Positions 21,954 to 34,100 of a DNA stretch of 64,000 nucleotides are shown here, one piece after another. The stretch lies in contig RCTD01000031.1 of assembly GCA_014898415.1 (NCBI GenBank), positions 372,001 to 436,000 of the forward strand, read 5' to 3'. Made by a program: the position numbers and the translations under genes. Position 1 is the first letter of the stretch. Every line of letters begins with the position of its first letter. Origin of the DNA: Stromatinia cepivora (taxonomy: Eukaryota > Ascomycota > Leotiomycetes > Helotiales > Sclerotiniaceae). The notes under the pieces are model-generated. The model made no database searches. It saw only the letters and a list, made by a program, of their open reading frames with translations, and had not been told where the DNA came from.

Positions 21954-23536
21954 CTCGTTCGTCCCATGCTCCGCATTCGTCACCTAACTCCATTTCGAGC
22001 CTCCACCCCACCACAAGCGCCGGACATACATACAAATTCAGATAGTCTCCGGTCAGGCATTGTTGTCCATGTATTCAGTCCTATTAGCGATGACAATGAT
22101 CTTGATTCTATTTTGGTTAGGTGGGTTTGGTGGTGATGTGGTGACAACAATGAGGTTGGTGATGATTTAGACGATTTAGGGTTTTAGTGCATGCATATTA
22201 GTGGTTCCTCTTCACAAGAGCCCCACACCCGCCCCGCACGAATTCATGATCACAAATATGACTTGTACTTCAAGCAGGTGTATTTCAAATCACACACAAC
22301 GCAAATGGCGGCTAAATCAGGCTAATTATATGAGCTGAGTATTGTATAGTTTTCTGTTATATAATGTCATCGAACTCAATCCCTCAAAGCTGATCTTGAG
22401 GGCTACGGAACTAACAATTTCAACAATTCAAGTATGAAGGCTTTTATCAGCTACTTGTAAGTTTCCAAGTGGCTGCTGCGGATGTGGAGTACCAAAAATG
22501 GAAGCTGACTATGGGGCCTCTGATGATCATGCACGTCACAATCATATTGAGAAAGACAGTGGAGACAATGGGTACAGTGGGTACAGTGGATACAGTGGGT
22601 ACAGTGGGTACAGTGGGTACAGTAGGCAGATGTATTCTGTAACCACTCCGTAAGAATTGTATGCAATCCATGAATGCCAACACTAGAAGTGAACAGAGAA
22701 CAATATTGTACAGCCGCCATATACTTTGATTTGGTCTCCGAAAAGTCTCAGAACGGAAATTCATGCCTAATTAAATCTGATTTCACAAGTTAGACATCCG
22801 CAGACGCACTTCTTATTTCACCATGCGGGGAACCAGGGAGTACCTTCCAACTTCAAGTTTAAGTCCATCATCACTAATCTTCTATACTTGTCTGGCATGC
22901 TGACAGCCTGACATGGATTAAAGGAAGTAGCGATGAAAATGGCTGGCTGGTTTTCTGTGGCACAATGGTGCTATTCTAAGAAGCTTTTGAACTTTAAATT
23001 GTATGCCATGAACTCTACACCACACTCTCAAAGTTGAAGAGCAACTCTAGTCAACCGCACTCTAGTCAACCGCGAAAAGTTGACCCTTGAGACTGAGACT
23101 ATTAATGAGCCCGTCCTAGAGCAAAACCAAGTCACCAGACCGAATTCCGTTTGTCAGAGTACGACGAAGTAAAAATTATCTCCTTTTAATTTTGAAGTTT
23201 CGGAAACAGATATTCCAAGTAGCTGAAGATTGCTGCACGGTACTTGGTGCCCTTTATCCACTCTTTTGCGTAAGCTCTAGCTAGTTGAGGCTCAAACTGC
23301 TGCCAAATGACATGTCCTATCATCTAACAGCAACAACCTTTCATTGCGAGGCACAAATGAAGATACTACTCAGGAGGTGCCACGAGATTAAGAAACCAGA
23401 GCCGTGCATGTTGAGTGATATTGAACTCTGCTAGCTCAATTTCATAAATCAACTCAAGGTCATGTCTAATCTCTAAAGTACAGCCAACCTCTTCTGCCGT
23501 TGTCTTTTTGTGCCAATGGCAAAAACACATTGGTCC
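21954..23536. other. Gene-poor spacer with a 9-bp minisatellite
   Basis: Upstream of the aldo/keto reductase and beyond the 3' end of the F-box gene. A minus-strand frame at 22447-22764 (105 codons, ATG at 22764) starts with a hydrophobic segment (LYNIVLCSLLVLAFM) and then runs through the minisatellite as repeated Thr-Val-Pro triplets. It has no homologue I recognise and may be chance. No other gene is seen. Confidence 0.45.
22570..22625. repeat. Minisatellite, 9-bp unit
   Basis: About six tandem copies of GGGTACAGT with single-base variants (one GGATACAGT). The length is a multiple of three, so it stays open on the minus strand as Thr-Val-Pro/Ser repeats. Probably length-polymorphic. Confidence 0.9.
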
Positions 23537-24982
23537 TTACGCGATTGTCAGAGTGATCGCATTTGCTTGACACTCAACCGAGAGCTTTGCTAACCACGGG
23601 TGGCTTTCAAATACCCTGTAAGTTAAAGGGTTTGTGGAAGAATGAAATTTGTGACCAGGAAAATTTTTCAAATGAACAACATTCAAATTTGGCGTGTGCT
23701 CCTTCATCTCCTTCGCTAGGCTCTGTATTGGTTGTAGCATACTCTCTAGAACTTTTACATCTATACCGCTGCAATTAAGAATTAAAGATACCAGTGTGAA
23801 CGGGAATACTCGTCCCGATTGCAGTCCTAAATGTGGTGGCATGGCGTCTTCCGTGCCTGAGAGTAATGTCGAAACACCGATTTCGAATTGTTGGAGAGCC
23901 GCGAAATCGTATAACTCTGAGAAATTCGTGCTTCTCTGTACATGATTGCCTAAGAATATCCTCAACCGTTTCAAACGATGTTTGAGATGAGACAAGCCCT
24001 CGAAAAGATCCGAAAAGCAAACCAAGTCATCATCGCTGACACCATAGCACGGCCATGGTTCTTCATAAGCGAATGTTTCCAGGAGATCTAAACTCTTAAG
24101 AAAATCGATGAGATACAAAGAAGGAATGTTACAATTGGTTATATTCAATCGCAGAAGTGTCGAGTTCGTTGGGTATATCGATCGGCTAATGTTGTTCGAA
24201 ACGCGGAGGCACTTCATCGTGAACGTGCGCAGAGATGGCAACGTGAAAAACTGCATCATTGACTTGAGTTCGTCGGCCCCTTTGATGAATAAGTTGTGCA
24301 GTGAAATCATAGGACCCTCCTGCCAATCAGGGTCTATCTGGATCGTTGCAATTCGCCTAGTGAATGAGCCGTAAACGGAGTCATTGTATTCTTGTCGTGG
24401 CTCGTAAGCAATGCTAAAGATGTCATTCATGATCATGGTGCCGGTTATCGACCTCTTTACGTTGGGGTGTAGATGGTCCTTCAAGTTTGGAAGTAGGACC
24501 TTCTTTGATTGCGGAAGTACGCTTAGGGATAATTGCGCCAAATACCAGAACGACATATGTTGCATGGCCAAGCTAGTCGCTATCTCCGAGTTGGGTCCCT
24601 TTGCTTCCACTGCCAATACAAGACGACCCCTAGATTCCTTTAATGACGGGGCTAGTTGATATGAATTCTCTGCAAGGTAGAGCACATGGCCCGGTCTCGT
24701 GCCAATATGGCCACTATTTCGATCATCTTTTCTAGAATAATCATCGAAATAGGTCAGATCAACAGAAGCTACCAGGGCAGCGAGGTCCGGGTTTCTAGTG
24801 ATAGTTCTCAAGAACAGCTTCAGCATTTCCATGCCTGTGGCTATAAAAGTGCGGTATAAACCAGAGATGACGATTTTGTAAAGGTGTTTAGAGCACCTGC
24901 TGAGCGATGCCCAATGCGCTTTCCCTACCAATGCGTTCATGATGTCGAGAAGGATTTCATTTGGAAGGCTTTCAAAGAGCAT
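23537..24982 (-). CDS. F-box domain protein
   Basis: Single open frame, 481 aa from the ATG at 24982; the frame extends 17 codons further upstream without an ATG, so an upstream exon is possible. Residues 1-46 form the F-box (LPNEILLDIMNAL, WASLSRCSKHLYKIV, LYRTF), which would bind Skp1 in an SCF ubiquitin ligase. The remainder has irregular leucine-rich stretches (LHNLFIKGADEL, LPSLRTFTMKCLRVSNN, LRLNITNCNI, HRLKRLRIFLGNH) as in fungal F-box/LRR-like proteins of unknown substrate. No signal or membrane segment. The remnant at 25.4-25.7 kb on the same strand resembles its central part, suggesting a small local F-box family. Confidence 0.85.
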   Translation of the reverse strand: MLFESLPNEILLDIMNALVGKAHWASLSRCSKHLYKIVISGLYRTFIATGMEMLKLFLRTITRNPDLAALVASVDLTYFDDYSRKDDRNSGHIGTRPGHVLYLAENSYQLAPSLKESRGRLVLAVEAKGPNSEIATSLAMQHMSFWYLAQLSLSVLPQSKKVLLPNLKDHLHPNVKRSITGTMIMNDIFSIAYEPRQEYNDSVYGSFTRRIATIQIDPDWQEGPMISLHNLFIKGADELKSMMQFFTLPSLRTFTMKCLRVSNNISRSIYPTNSTLLRLNITNCNIPSLYLIDFLKSLDLLETFAYEEPWPCYGVSDDDLVCFSDLFEGLSHLKHRLKRLRIFLGNHVQRSTNFSELYDFAALQQFEIGVSTLLSGTEDAMPPHLGLQSGRVFPFTLVSLILNCSGIDVKVLESMLQPIQSLAKEMKEHTPNLNVVHLKNFPGHKFHSSTNPLTYRVFESHPWLAKLSVECQANAITLTIA

Positions 24983-26760
24983 ATCGTCGGTGTTCTGTTC
25001 TGGTGCGAAAGTCGTGTCTCGTAGTTTTACCAATTTGAGAAAACTTGCTTGTCATTAAAGGTTCTCGGCATCAAGCTCAAGGATGAACATATATCTTGAA
25101 GTCGTGTGATAAAAGTTTCTGATACCTAATTAAAAATGCAGATATGAGATATCTGTCGTCCCAAATACTTGTTCTGAAATGCTGCTGGTGAAATTTGAAG
25201 AGCCTCTACCTCTACTTGAGCGTACTAGTGAAAAGAGGAAAGCACAGCCCCAAGTTTTATCATGAGATGAGGGAAAGGTCTTAATTTTGGCAAGTGCTTC
25301 TTGTGATAAATAGCTCAAAGCGAAGTTTGAGCCTCGTGAAAGTGCTCGATGATCTGGATGAGCAATTCATTCAATAACTTGTCGATCGAAATGGTAATCT
25401 GTCTCTCCTTGGAGTTCTACAGAGAGTTGAATTGCTGGGGTTTTCCTCTGGCAAAGAAAAACAGGAGACAAGATTTATGGAGTTTTTTTTAGTAGGTCTA
25501 GTAAGCATTTTCAGACTGCTCTTCGTAGTTGAAGGTATGATATCATAAGCAGAACGCTGTGTCTCACATTCACGCTTCTGTTCGTATGCGAAGAACTCAA
25601 GACGTTTGCAAGCTTGTAACAGAGTAGTGAAAGAGGGCACTGGAATAATACGATCTAAGAGTTTCAGATATGACAATCCAATGCCTGCTTGGATTCACAA
25701 AAAGAGTAGGAGCCCATTTCCTCAGAGATCCCGGGAGAATTCATATGTTTTAAGCTCGGTAGGAAGTATATAAGTAAAGCTGTGATATGCCAAAACGTGT
25801 ATTTTTGGAATTGGCGAAATGCAGGTGGCATTGAGTCGGTCCGCAAGTCCCGAAAATTTCTTGAAAGTTCCGAAGGTCTGCCAAACTCGATGCTTCTAAA
25901 TTCGCGTCTAAATTCGCATTGTGATGCATGATTTACATTCTGGAAACAGTTGAAATCAAGACGTCGGACCAGTCAGGCAAGTGGTGGACTTTGAGCCATG
26001 GTACGTGTGAACAAAATCAAAGACTCTAGATCATTTGCAGTTCTATAAATACGCTGGATATATAAGCCATAAAGTCGTCTGGAGCATGTCGCCAAAAGAG
26101 GGTTGGTGATTCCTGGTTGTTACTAAAAGTCCACCATCTTTGTGGCTAAAGTCATTGTCCGCACAATCTTTATGGCCTTCAAAATGAGCTAATTTGACAA
26201 ACTGTCTAGGGACAAAATGATGCTTGAGCAAATTAATGCGATATTGTAGAATGTTCTTTGGTTGCTATTGGTTGCAAATAGATGATGGATGTTCAAAAAG
26301 CTTGCCGAAGTGGTGGTTATTAATACAAAAATATGAGGACATACTGCCTACACATAGCATGCGATTGATGTGGGATCAAGAGTGGGAATATCCCTCTGCT
26401 TGGTGTACAAACTCTCATCGCCCGATCCAGTCCCACGGCAAAATGGCCCATCGGCAGGGAATTAAAAATTAGTAGTTGCCGAACGACGCGTGCCAAGCAA
26501 TGGTCTTCCCGAGCCTTCGTTTGCATCCTCCATATATATAGGTTCAGCCATCAAACGCATGCGTTTCTTTTTTTCCGGACTACCAACTGTCAGTTCTGAT
26601 GCAACTTCTGTGTTCTCATGTATTGGAATGCTGAGATCTCAGGATGCATGGCAATCTCCTCTTTAGCCGGCGCGTCCGTGGAGCTCGATGATTCGGATAT
26701 TGCAGGATGGGAAAGAGTGTCGCTGCCCACAATTTCAAGGAGTCTGGCACCATGCAGTTT
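24983..26760. other. Gene-poor region upstream of the F-box gene
   Basis: 1.8 kb with short unrelated frames. It contains the F-box-like remnant annotated separately. An ATGCCGAGAACC frame just upstream (about 25073) might be a first exon of the F-box gene, but the downstream splice sites are not convincing. The rest shows nothing recognisable. Confidence 0.4.
25371..25676 (-). pseudogene. F-box/LRR-like gene remnant
   Basis: A 101-codon minus-strand frame contains LKLLDRIIPVPSFTTLLQACKRLEFFAYE. This has the same pattern as the central LRR part of the neighbouring F-box protein (SLDLLETFAYEEPW). No F-box, start context or continuation is visible. It is called a remnant on this short similarity only. 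Confidence 0.35.
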
Positions 26761-29700
26761 CTATTCATCTTTTATTGGCCCCACGCTAGCATTCTCTCGT
26801 TTGTTTCCGTTCGTAAGATTTTTACGCAAATAATTCTTTGGTTTGAGCCAGACTTCATCGATGGCACTACCCATCTTCTTCACTTTCTTATCTTCTTTGC
26901 TTTTTGCGAGAGCCCGGTCGTTGTTTGCGTCAATCACCGAATCATTATCTTCTTTCATGTTAACAGTACCAGGGGGATCAAAGCCCTGCAGTTTAGTCTT
27001 GCCTTTCTTCTTTTTGTTTTCCTTGCTAACATCCCGCGTTCCCCACGAATCATCATGGCTAGCAAAAGTTATGGCTGGGGCTGGAAGTGATGGCTCTGCT
27101 TCTGATTCCACATCAATTTGTTTACCTTTTCTTTTCCTCTTCTTCTGATTAATCTCTAGCTCATCGTATGACCAACCCGAAACCATCGAGCGCGATTCCA
27201 AATGTTGTGGAAGTGCTACAGATCGTGAATTTGACATATCGGATTCTACAGTTGCTATCAGCCGAACTTTCTTTCTTCCTTGTTCGAGTGCCGATGCCGT
27301 CGAAGGATTTTCGGGTGTATTTGCAACGTCGTATGCACCTTTGTTGTTTTATGCTATGGCCGGATCTTCGATGTCTATGATTTTGTAACTTAGTTCACAC
27401 AACAATCGTTGGTAGTAGAACTTACCATCCACGTTTGATTTTTGCCAGGATTCATCGCTACTATGTGGAGAATGATCATGATCTATTTGAACATCGGCAA
27501 TGCTGTTTTCTCCATTTTCTTCGTCTACAGCTGGGTCCATTTTGGGAGAAGCTTAACAATATTTTTCCCGTCTTCATAGTCGGGAGTATAAGGGTCAAAT
27601 GATCTGCCGTCACAGTATTCTAGATGTTGTAAGCGACTTCGTCTATCGGGTTCCATGTAAGTTTGTTGTGGTGGAGAAGCCACCGAGGAAGGAACAGATG
27701 GTACAGATGGTACAGCTGATGCAGGATGTCTGGCCGCCGCCGTTACCCAGTGAGCATTGTATTATGGCATTGGTGCGAAGGGATTATCGTAACTCGTGAT
27801 AGGTGCATAATTAGATTCATATCTTGAGTTTCCACTCTCTATGGGAGAGTCACCAAATATATTTGGTTTATATTCTTGAAAATATTGCCCTCCTGTCTGA
27901 TATTGAGGGTATCCATACGGATGGGGGAGACCGCCATGACCAGATGAAACTTGAGAGGAGGGCTGCGGAGTTGCATAGGGCACTTGTGAACTCACAGCTG
28001 GATTGGAGAACAATCCCGTATTGCCATTTGTGTTGCCAAATAAATTTGTGGTCGGATTGTTGAATGAGTTTATGTTTGGATCGCCTAACAAACTGGTTGA
28101 AGGACCGGATTTTGATTCTTTATCTTCTTTCTCAGGACGAGTTTCTTTTTCTATCCTGGATTTTTCCTCCCCTTTTCTCTCTCTATTACGTATTTGGGAA
28201 TCTGTTTCAGCAAATATGACGTCGGGCTCACTGTGTGAAAGCGTCGCGCCATGATTTTGTTTTTCATTGCCTTCAATAATGGAATTCTTGCTTTGCCTAT
28301 GCGCTTCAGTGGAAGCTTTTGAAGGGCGCGGTTCACCAACAAGATAAACAGTCATTGCTCGAATATGCTTCCCACTAGATGCAGTTGTAGAATCTCGATA
28401 TAGCACATCAAGCTGAGCCAAAGTCCACAAGACTGAGGTGTCTGATTCATTTTTCGCGTTGATAATGATTCCGATTTGTTCTTGTTGTAACCTCTGGAGA
28501 GCTGTCTTCTTCACGATCACAGATTCTTCCCGCGTGTTTAATTTTCGGATTCGCCGGATAATTTTAGACCTGGCAAAAGATTGCGGGGTGATGTGAGCCC
28601 ACAACCAATCATCACCAGTTTTAGGATGAACGGTGTATACTGCATATTGGAGTTTGATTTCGGATTTCACTGCATCAACGCTCTCTACTTGATGCCCAAT
28701 GCTAGCCAAACTATTTCCAAAAGAAGATCAAGTCTCCCTGAAGGCTCGTTTATGATAACAACTACCAACGCCCTTTTAGGATGCGGCCACAATAGAAATC
28801 GAATTTTCCTCATCTGCTTCAATTGCACGATTGTTTTTCTGAACCCGTTGCCTGGTTCCAAACCTCATAATGCTCGAGATTTCATCTGGTTGTAAAAAGC
28901 AAAAGTCCTTCCACCAAGTTGGACCAGAACCTTTCGACCCAATAGCGTCTATTTGTGCCTTTTGAAGTCGAAAGTGTCCAGGACTGGGAATTTGATGATA
29001 ATCTTTCCCTTTAACGAGAAAAGCTGCGATGTAACAGCCCACGAGAAAATTTCGCTGCATATCTTCAGTAGTGAAAAGATCTCTGGGAAACAATCGCCGA
29101 ATACCATTCTTTATTCTTAGCTCAAACATTGAAGAACTTGTCTCGCTAGGCGCAGAACTTGAGGGTTTGATCTTATGCTAGCCAACCCTTCTTTTCCAAT
29201 GTAGACTGATGGATTGGGCTTTAGGATTACCGAGTCTTGCCTAGTCGAAGCATCTAATAATCTATCTCCAAGAACATTCACTGGTTGTGCTGCGTAGGTA
29301 TCTAACCTATGACGAGCGGGAGCTAGACTAAGAGTAATATGAACCTGCTTGTCTAAGCTGCTGCTATTTCTGGTCCCAGGCTCGACTTTTCCTTCTTCAT
29401 CTTTTGGGCCAAAGACACGAGCGCTCGGCTGAGATATAAGATCTTTCGCAAAACTTTGGCGAGGTGACATCATGTTTCCATGGGCTTTCACGCCGATATC
29501 AGAGAATGGTTCTTCTTCCGTCGACGTACCTTTGTGCACGCGTTCTCCTAACAGTTCCGGCGGATGAACATCAAACACCTTCTGATCTTCATGAATGTCA
29601 CCATCGGGTGTTCGATGACTTTCGGTCTGCTCGGCATCTCGACCGTCCCCAGTCGTCGCGGACTTTGTACTTCGCCGAGCGACCATGGGTATATTGCCAC

Positions 29701-30680
29701 TATCCGCCGGCGTGTCTATACCAAAGTTCGATTTTAGAATGTTCCCCTCACAGAAATTGCCATTAAACCGTTCTGAGGAGATTTTTGCCTCAGGAGCTTT
29801 CTTGGCTTCAGCTGTATAATGGGCAATATGCTTAAGAGCAGCGTTAGTCTTCGCCACAGATGAGAATATAGAGCCAATTGCTATAAAATCGCCTTGCAAT
29901 GTTGATTTTGTGGCATTGGACTGCCTCCTGCTCGTGGATTTTGAGTCTTTATGCGCCTGCGTGCTTATTGGGGGTGCATCATAGGAGCCTGTGGAAGTTT
30001 AAGGGCCTCTTCCTCGCCGTGTCGTGCGCATATATGCAGGTTCCGAAGGAATCTGACTTGGCCCTCCGTACCATAATCTCTGATCATACTCGCTAATATT
30101 TGATCTCAAGTCTATCGGGGCAAGACGGCTCGACGGTCGTGATCTTGTATCCTCATCAGCAACCTTTGTCAAAGAAGATTGTCCTAGATTTCTTCGACCA
30201 AAAAGTTCTAGCTTTATCCCAGTTATATCAGAATCTGCCACGGTTTGCGGTACAACTGCACATATTTCGTATATGTAATTTATTTCCGCTTGACCAATAC
30301 CACTGATCATGTGATTAGCTTCTATTTGCCCGAGGTTTGTCTGACTTACGGTTTTCGTTGCAATGCACAGGCAGTGATTACTTGGAAGATCAGAGTCAGA
30401 TGTGCTTCAAGACGGTGTAGCTGGCCATTGTATTGCTCAAGCTTCGGTGCGGAGAACGGCCATTGAAGGCGATCGCGCTTAGAAAGCTTGCTAGCCTTTG
30501 CAAGGGAACTTACCTAGGTTTAATATCGGAACTTGTGTATTTTTCAAAGCCTTCAATTGAGTCTTGAACTCATCAAGCCGGGCTGTGATTTTCGTTTCCA
30601 ATTCTTGCGAATCGTCCCTGCTGAGTACCCAGGCCTCAACTCTCCAGAATATTTTCAAGCATTGATCTGTTGTCGTCTGT
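26761..30680 (-). pseudogene. Decayed paralogue (copy A) of the large HeLo-like/J-like protein
   Basis: Blocks collinear with the 31.1-36.2 kb gene occur in order on the minus strand. They are TTDQCLKIFWRVEAWVL (about 30.67 kb); LHRLEAHLTLIF (about 30.4 kb); FTTEDMQ...KGKDYHQIP (about 29.05 kb); LLWPHPKRALVVVIINEP (about 28.78 kb); VYTVHP...LWTLAQLDVL (about 28.65-28.4 kb); CDGRSFDPY (about 27.6 kb). The first roughly 90 residues of the HeLo-like domain are missing. In-frame stops interrupt at 29999-30001 (perhaps avoidable by an intron) and 27762-27764. Frame changes are needed near 29120, 28805, 28715 and 27540. The J-like segment is absent. The 3' part (27540-26761) could still encode a Lys-rich protein via a GTAAGT intron near 27345-27425. 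Expression is possible; an intact product is not. Confidence 0.75.
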
Positions 30681-31135
30681 ATGTCGATAATGGGATTTTC
30701 TCAAAGGATCCAAATACACACGGACGAGGCTGTGAAATAAGCTGTATGGTGCAGTGTCACCTTCTCTACATGTAATACGAATGGTGGAAATGTAATATAC
30801 TCCGTACAGGGAATTGTCCATGCGGCTGAATAGACTCGAAAATGAGAAATGTGTTGGAGCGCCCTTATTGATCACGTGCCGAGAACATAATTACTTCATG
30901 ACTCTAGTCAGTAATACGAGTCACACACAGAATTGTCACTAGTTCTATCCATATGATATTCCGGTGAGTTGAGACTCTGATCTCAATCCATTGTTTTAGT
31001 CACGTGATCCTTGACATCGAGATAGAATAGTTTGCGTTTTTGGACTGAGTGGAAATCAATTATAGCATATGTAAATATCACACAGTTCTAACTTCTCTAA
31101 TCCAGAGTATCTCAGAAGTTAAAACTTACAAGTTA

Positions 31136-34100
31136 TTACTCGTCGCGGAATCGATCACCAGTGTCGTCCTCCACAGTTGCCTTTCTACTACCAGCGCTCA
31201 CGGCATCATTGATAGAGGTCCTGACAGCTCTCAACGAATCCGGCGATTGTTTCTTGGCGTTAGTGATTGAATTTTTTAATAAATCTGCTCTTCGTGGTAT
31301 CCTTAACTTATTGATTGAGTTTGAGCCGGGACTCGAGCCGCATGAACCAGCGTCAGTACCCCTCGGTGTATAGTATTCCTCTTCGGAGATTGTCTCTGCA
31401 ATGTTATCGAGATGAAAATGAACTTGGGAAGCTCCTTCAATTGCTTCACCACGGCGTTGTCGCTGAGGCTGTTTCCCTTTATCCTGCTTTTTTACCGGGA
31501 TCGCTTTTTGACTCTCATTCCTGATGAACGTCTCATTCAAATCTATGTCGGAAATGATATCGTAATCTTCCTTTTTGCTTTGCTTTTCAGCAGCCTCTGC
31601 TTCCTCCCCAGCCGGCGTCCATTCCAATAGAAGCTGTTGCACAATATCATCACCAGCATTTTCGCTCCCCGGAAGTGCGTATGGATCAAATGACCTGCCA
31701 TCATAATGATCAGGATAAGATGCGGGTCTTCGACCTAGGGGTATTGCCGGTTGCTGCATGAACGGTTGAGATGAAAGGAGGAAAGGAGGCGGCCTGGGTC
31801 TCTGCGGTGCCGGTGGAGGCCCTCTTTCGTACCTCTGAGTCCAGTCTATGTGATCTCTACCAAAATGTTCGTCTGGTTCCTTCCTTTGCTTAAAATCTAC
31901 AGGTCTTGTCACTTGGGCGGTTCTCATAGCTGGCGACTGCGTTCGTTGATCTCCATACAGCGAGACTCTATTGTGATTAGGGGATCGTCGTGATGGAGAT
32001 TCATTTTGGGTGCGTCGTCTTGAGGAATGACTACGAGTTTGTCGTGGTGTTGATTGATTGAGAGCTTGGTCTAGCGGGGATTCACGATCCGAGCTGAAGT
32101 TATTATCTGTTTCAAATGGCTCGGGGTCTTTTATTTCAGCCCGAGGAGGTATGTTGCGATACCTTACAGAGTTTGGTGGGAGTCTACCGTCCCTGCTACT
32201 GGTCTCTTTGGCGAAGCGACTTTCACGCTGGGAATCCGTCTCCAGGAATGCTACCGAAGGACGAGGATGTGAAGGCTTTGGATTGCTCTCGAGGGGAGTT
32301 TGATTTAGATTATGTTCGCGATCGTAAGCTTCTCGTTGAGTAGCTGTTCTCAGCGTTTCGTACGCCCCAGTAATCTCCACAAAACGTTTACCGGCAGAAG
32401 GATCAGTGGGGTTCAAAATTGGATGAGAGGTTCTGTATAGTGAGAGGTAGGCTCTATTTACAGTCAGCAAGGGAAAAGCTCATTTATTAATGTTTAAGAG
32501 GGGGGAAACATACTCATCAATGGCGGTAGCTGTGGCATCTGTTGGAATTTGCAAAGCATCATAGTGATTTTGAGGCTTCTGCTCATTATCGAGAGATTCG
32601 ATTTTGATTAAGTCTGGCTTCGCGGTAACCGGCTCCGGGGAGTTTAAAAGAGTTGAGTCGGTGCAATTGGAGTCTAAGTTACTGGGTTCCACATATGTGA
32701 GTTGGGGAGCTTCATACGACTCCATAAAGTTAATGGCTTTCGGACTCGAAGGGGATGCAGTATCATCAGCTCCTTTGTTTTGTAATGTCTCGGAGGAGCT
32801 CGTAGAACAATTGCCTTGCACAGATATTGCACCGTCGTTCTTCCTTGTTTGTGGATCTCCAATCAGATAGATCGTGATGGATTGAATGCCATCATTCCCC
32901 GGTTTGAGAGTCTGCCCACAAACAACTTCAAGCTGAGCGAGGGTCCATACATCACTTCCATCCACGTCATTCTTCGAGTTGAGTACTATCTGTATTTGTT
33001 GCTGCTGTAACATTGTTAGCTCCAAGAGCTTTGCAACAACTGTAATTCCGCTCGTGCTTAATTCTAGGATCCTTCCAAGAATGTGTGACTTCGAAAAGTT
33101 TTGCCGAATGATATGGGCCTTTACCCAGTCCGGTGGCTGATATGAAATCTCACGGATTCTTGGGTGGATTGTATATGCACAATACATCAGACAGTCTTTG
33201 TCCTCCATAGCTCGCATAATTAGGTTGCCGAGCGACATCGCGTCAGAAGTGTTACCGCTCTTACTAGTTGTGGCTTGGGTGGGTGCAGATCTAAAGTCAA
33301 GACCCGAATCAGGCGCCATGTCGAGGTGAACCAGGGGCTTATTGATAATTATTGCAATGTGAGCCCTTTCTCCACGCAACCATAATCGACCAGGGGATTT
33401 TTTTACTTCTTTGAGGTCTATAAGCGTTCTCCTATAGCTACCTTGAGGCTGCAGAATCTGCGTCAAACTATTGTTCGCGTCCGCATCCAGGAAGCAGAAT
33501 TGCCTCCACCAGTCTTGTTCAGGAGACTGTGACAGCATTTTCTCGATTTCGGGCTTGCGCAACTTAAAGTTTCCAACGGTAGGAATCTGATGATAGTCGA
33601 GGCCTTTGATGAAAAATGCAGTAATGAAGGACCCCGTCGGGAATATCCTGTCCATGTCTTCCTGACTAAACAGTTCGCGTTTGAAAACTCTTTTAAGTGT
33701 CTCGCGGATATGAATTCTTCGCCTGGAGGAAGTACTTCCAGACGTTGAGCTGCTTTGAGAATCAAAAGGTTTCAATTCGTAGGCGAGACCGGTAGTGGCG
33801 GGTGGAAGAAATGAATGAACAGGAGGGTCTTCTAGAGATAATGGCGGAGGACCCATTGGTATGGAAACACCATGGTCCGGTTTCTCTTCTGCTTTAGTCG
33901 GAACTATCAGATTATCATCACCATCTGGCTTTTGAGAATGCGGTACGGTAAGTGACAAGCTTGTTACTGGGCTTGGTGGTAGATTCAATGGTGAGATTTC
34001 AGAAATGGTGATTTGTGGCTTCTCATCGGTGGCATTTTCTGAGGGTATTGTAGTCGCCGGGAATTCCATTTTCTCTGAAGTTGGGGAAATCTTTTCGTCG

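Noticed and set aside
32604..32870. Plus-strand frames inside the large gene (also at 31161, 32058, 33463, 34221 and 35675)
   Set aside because: Antisense or off-frame shadows of the intact multidomain protein; no independent signals.
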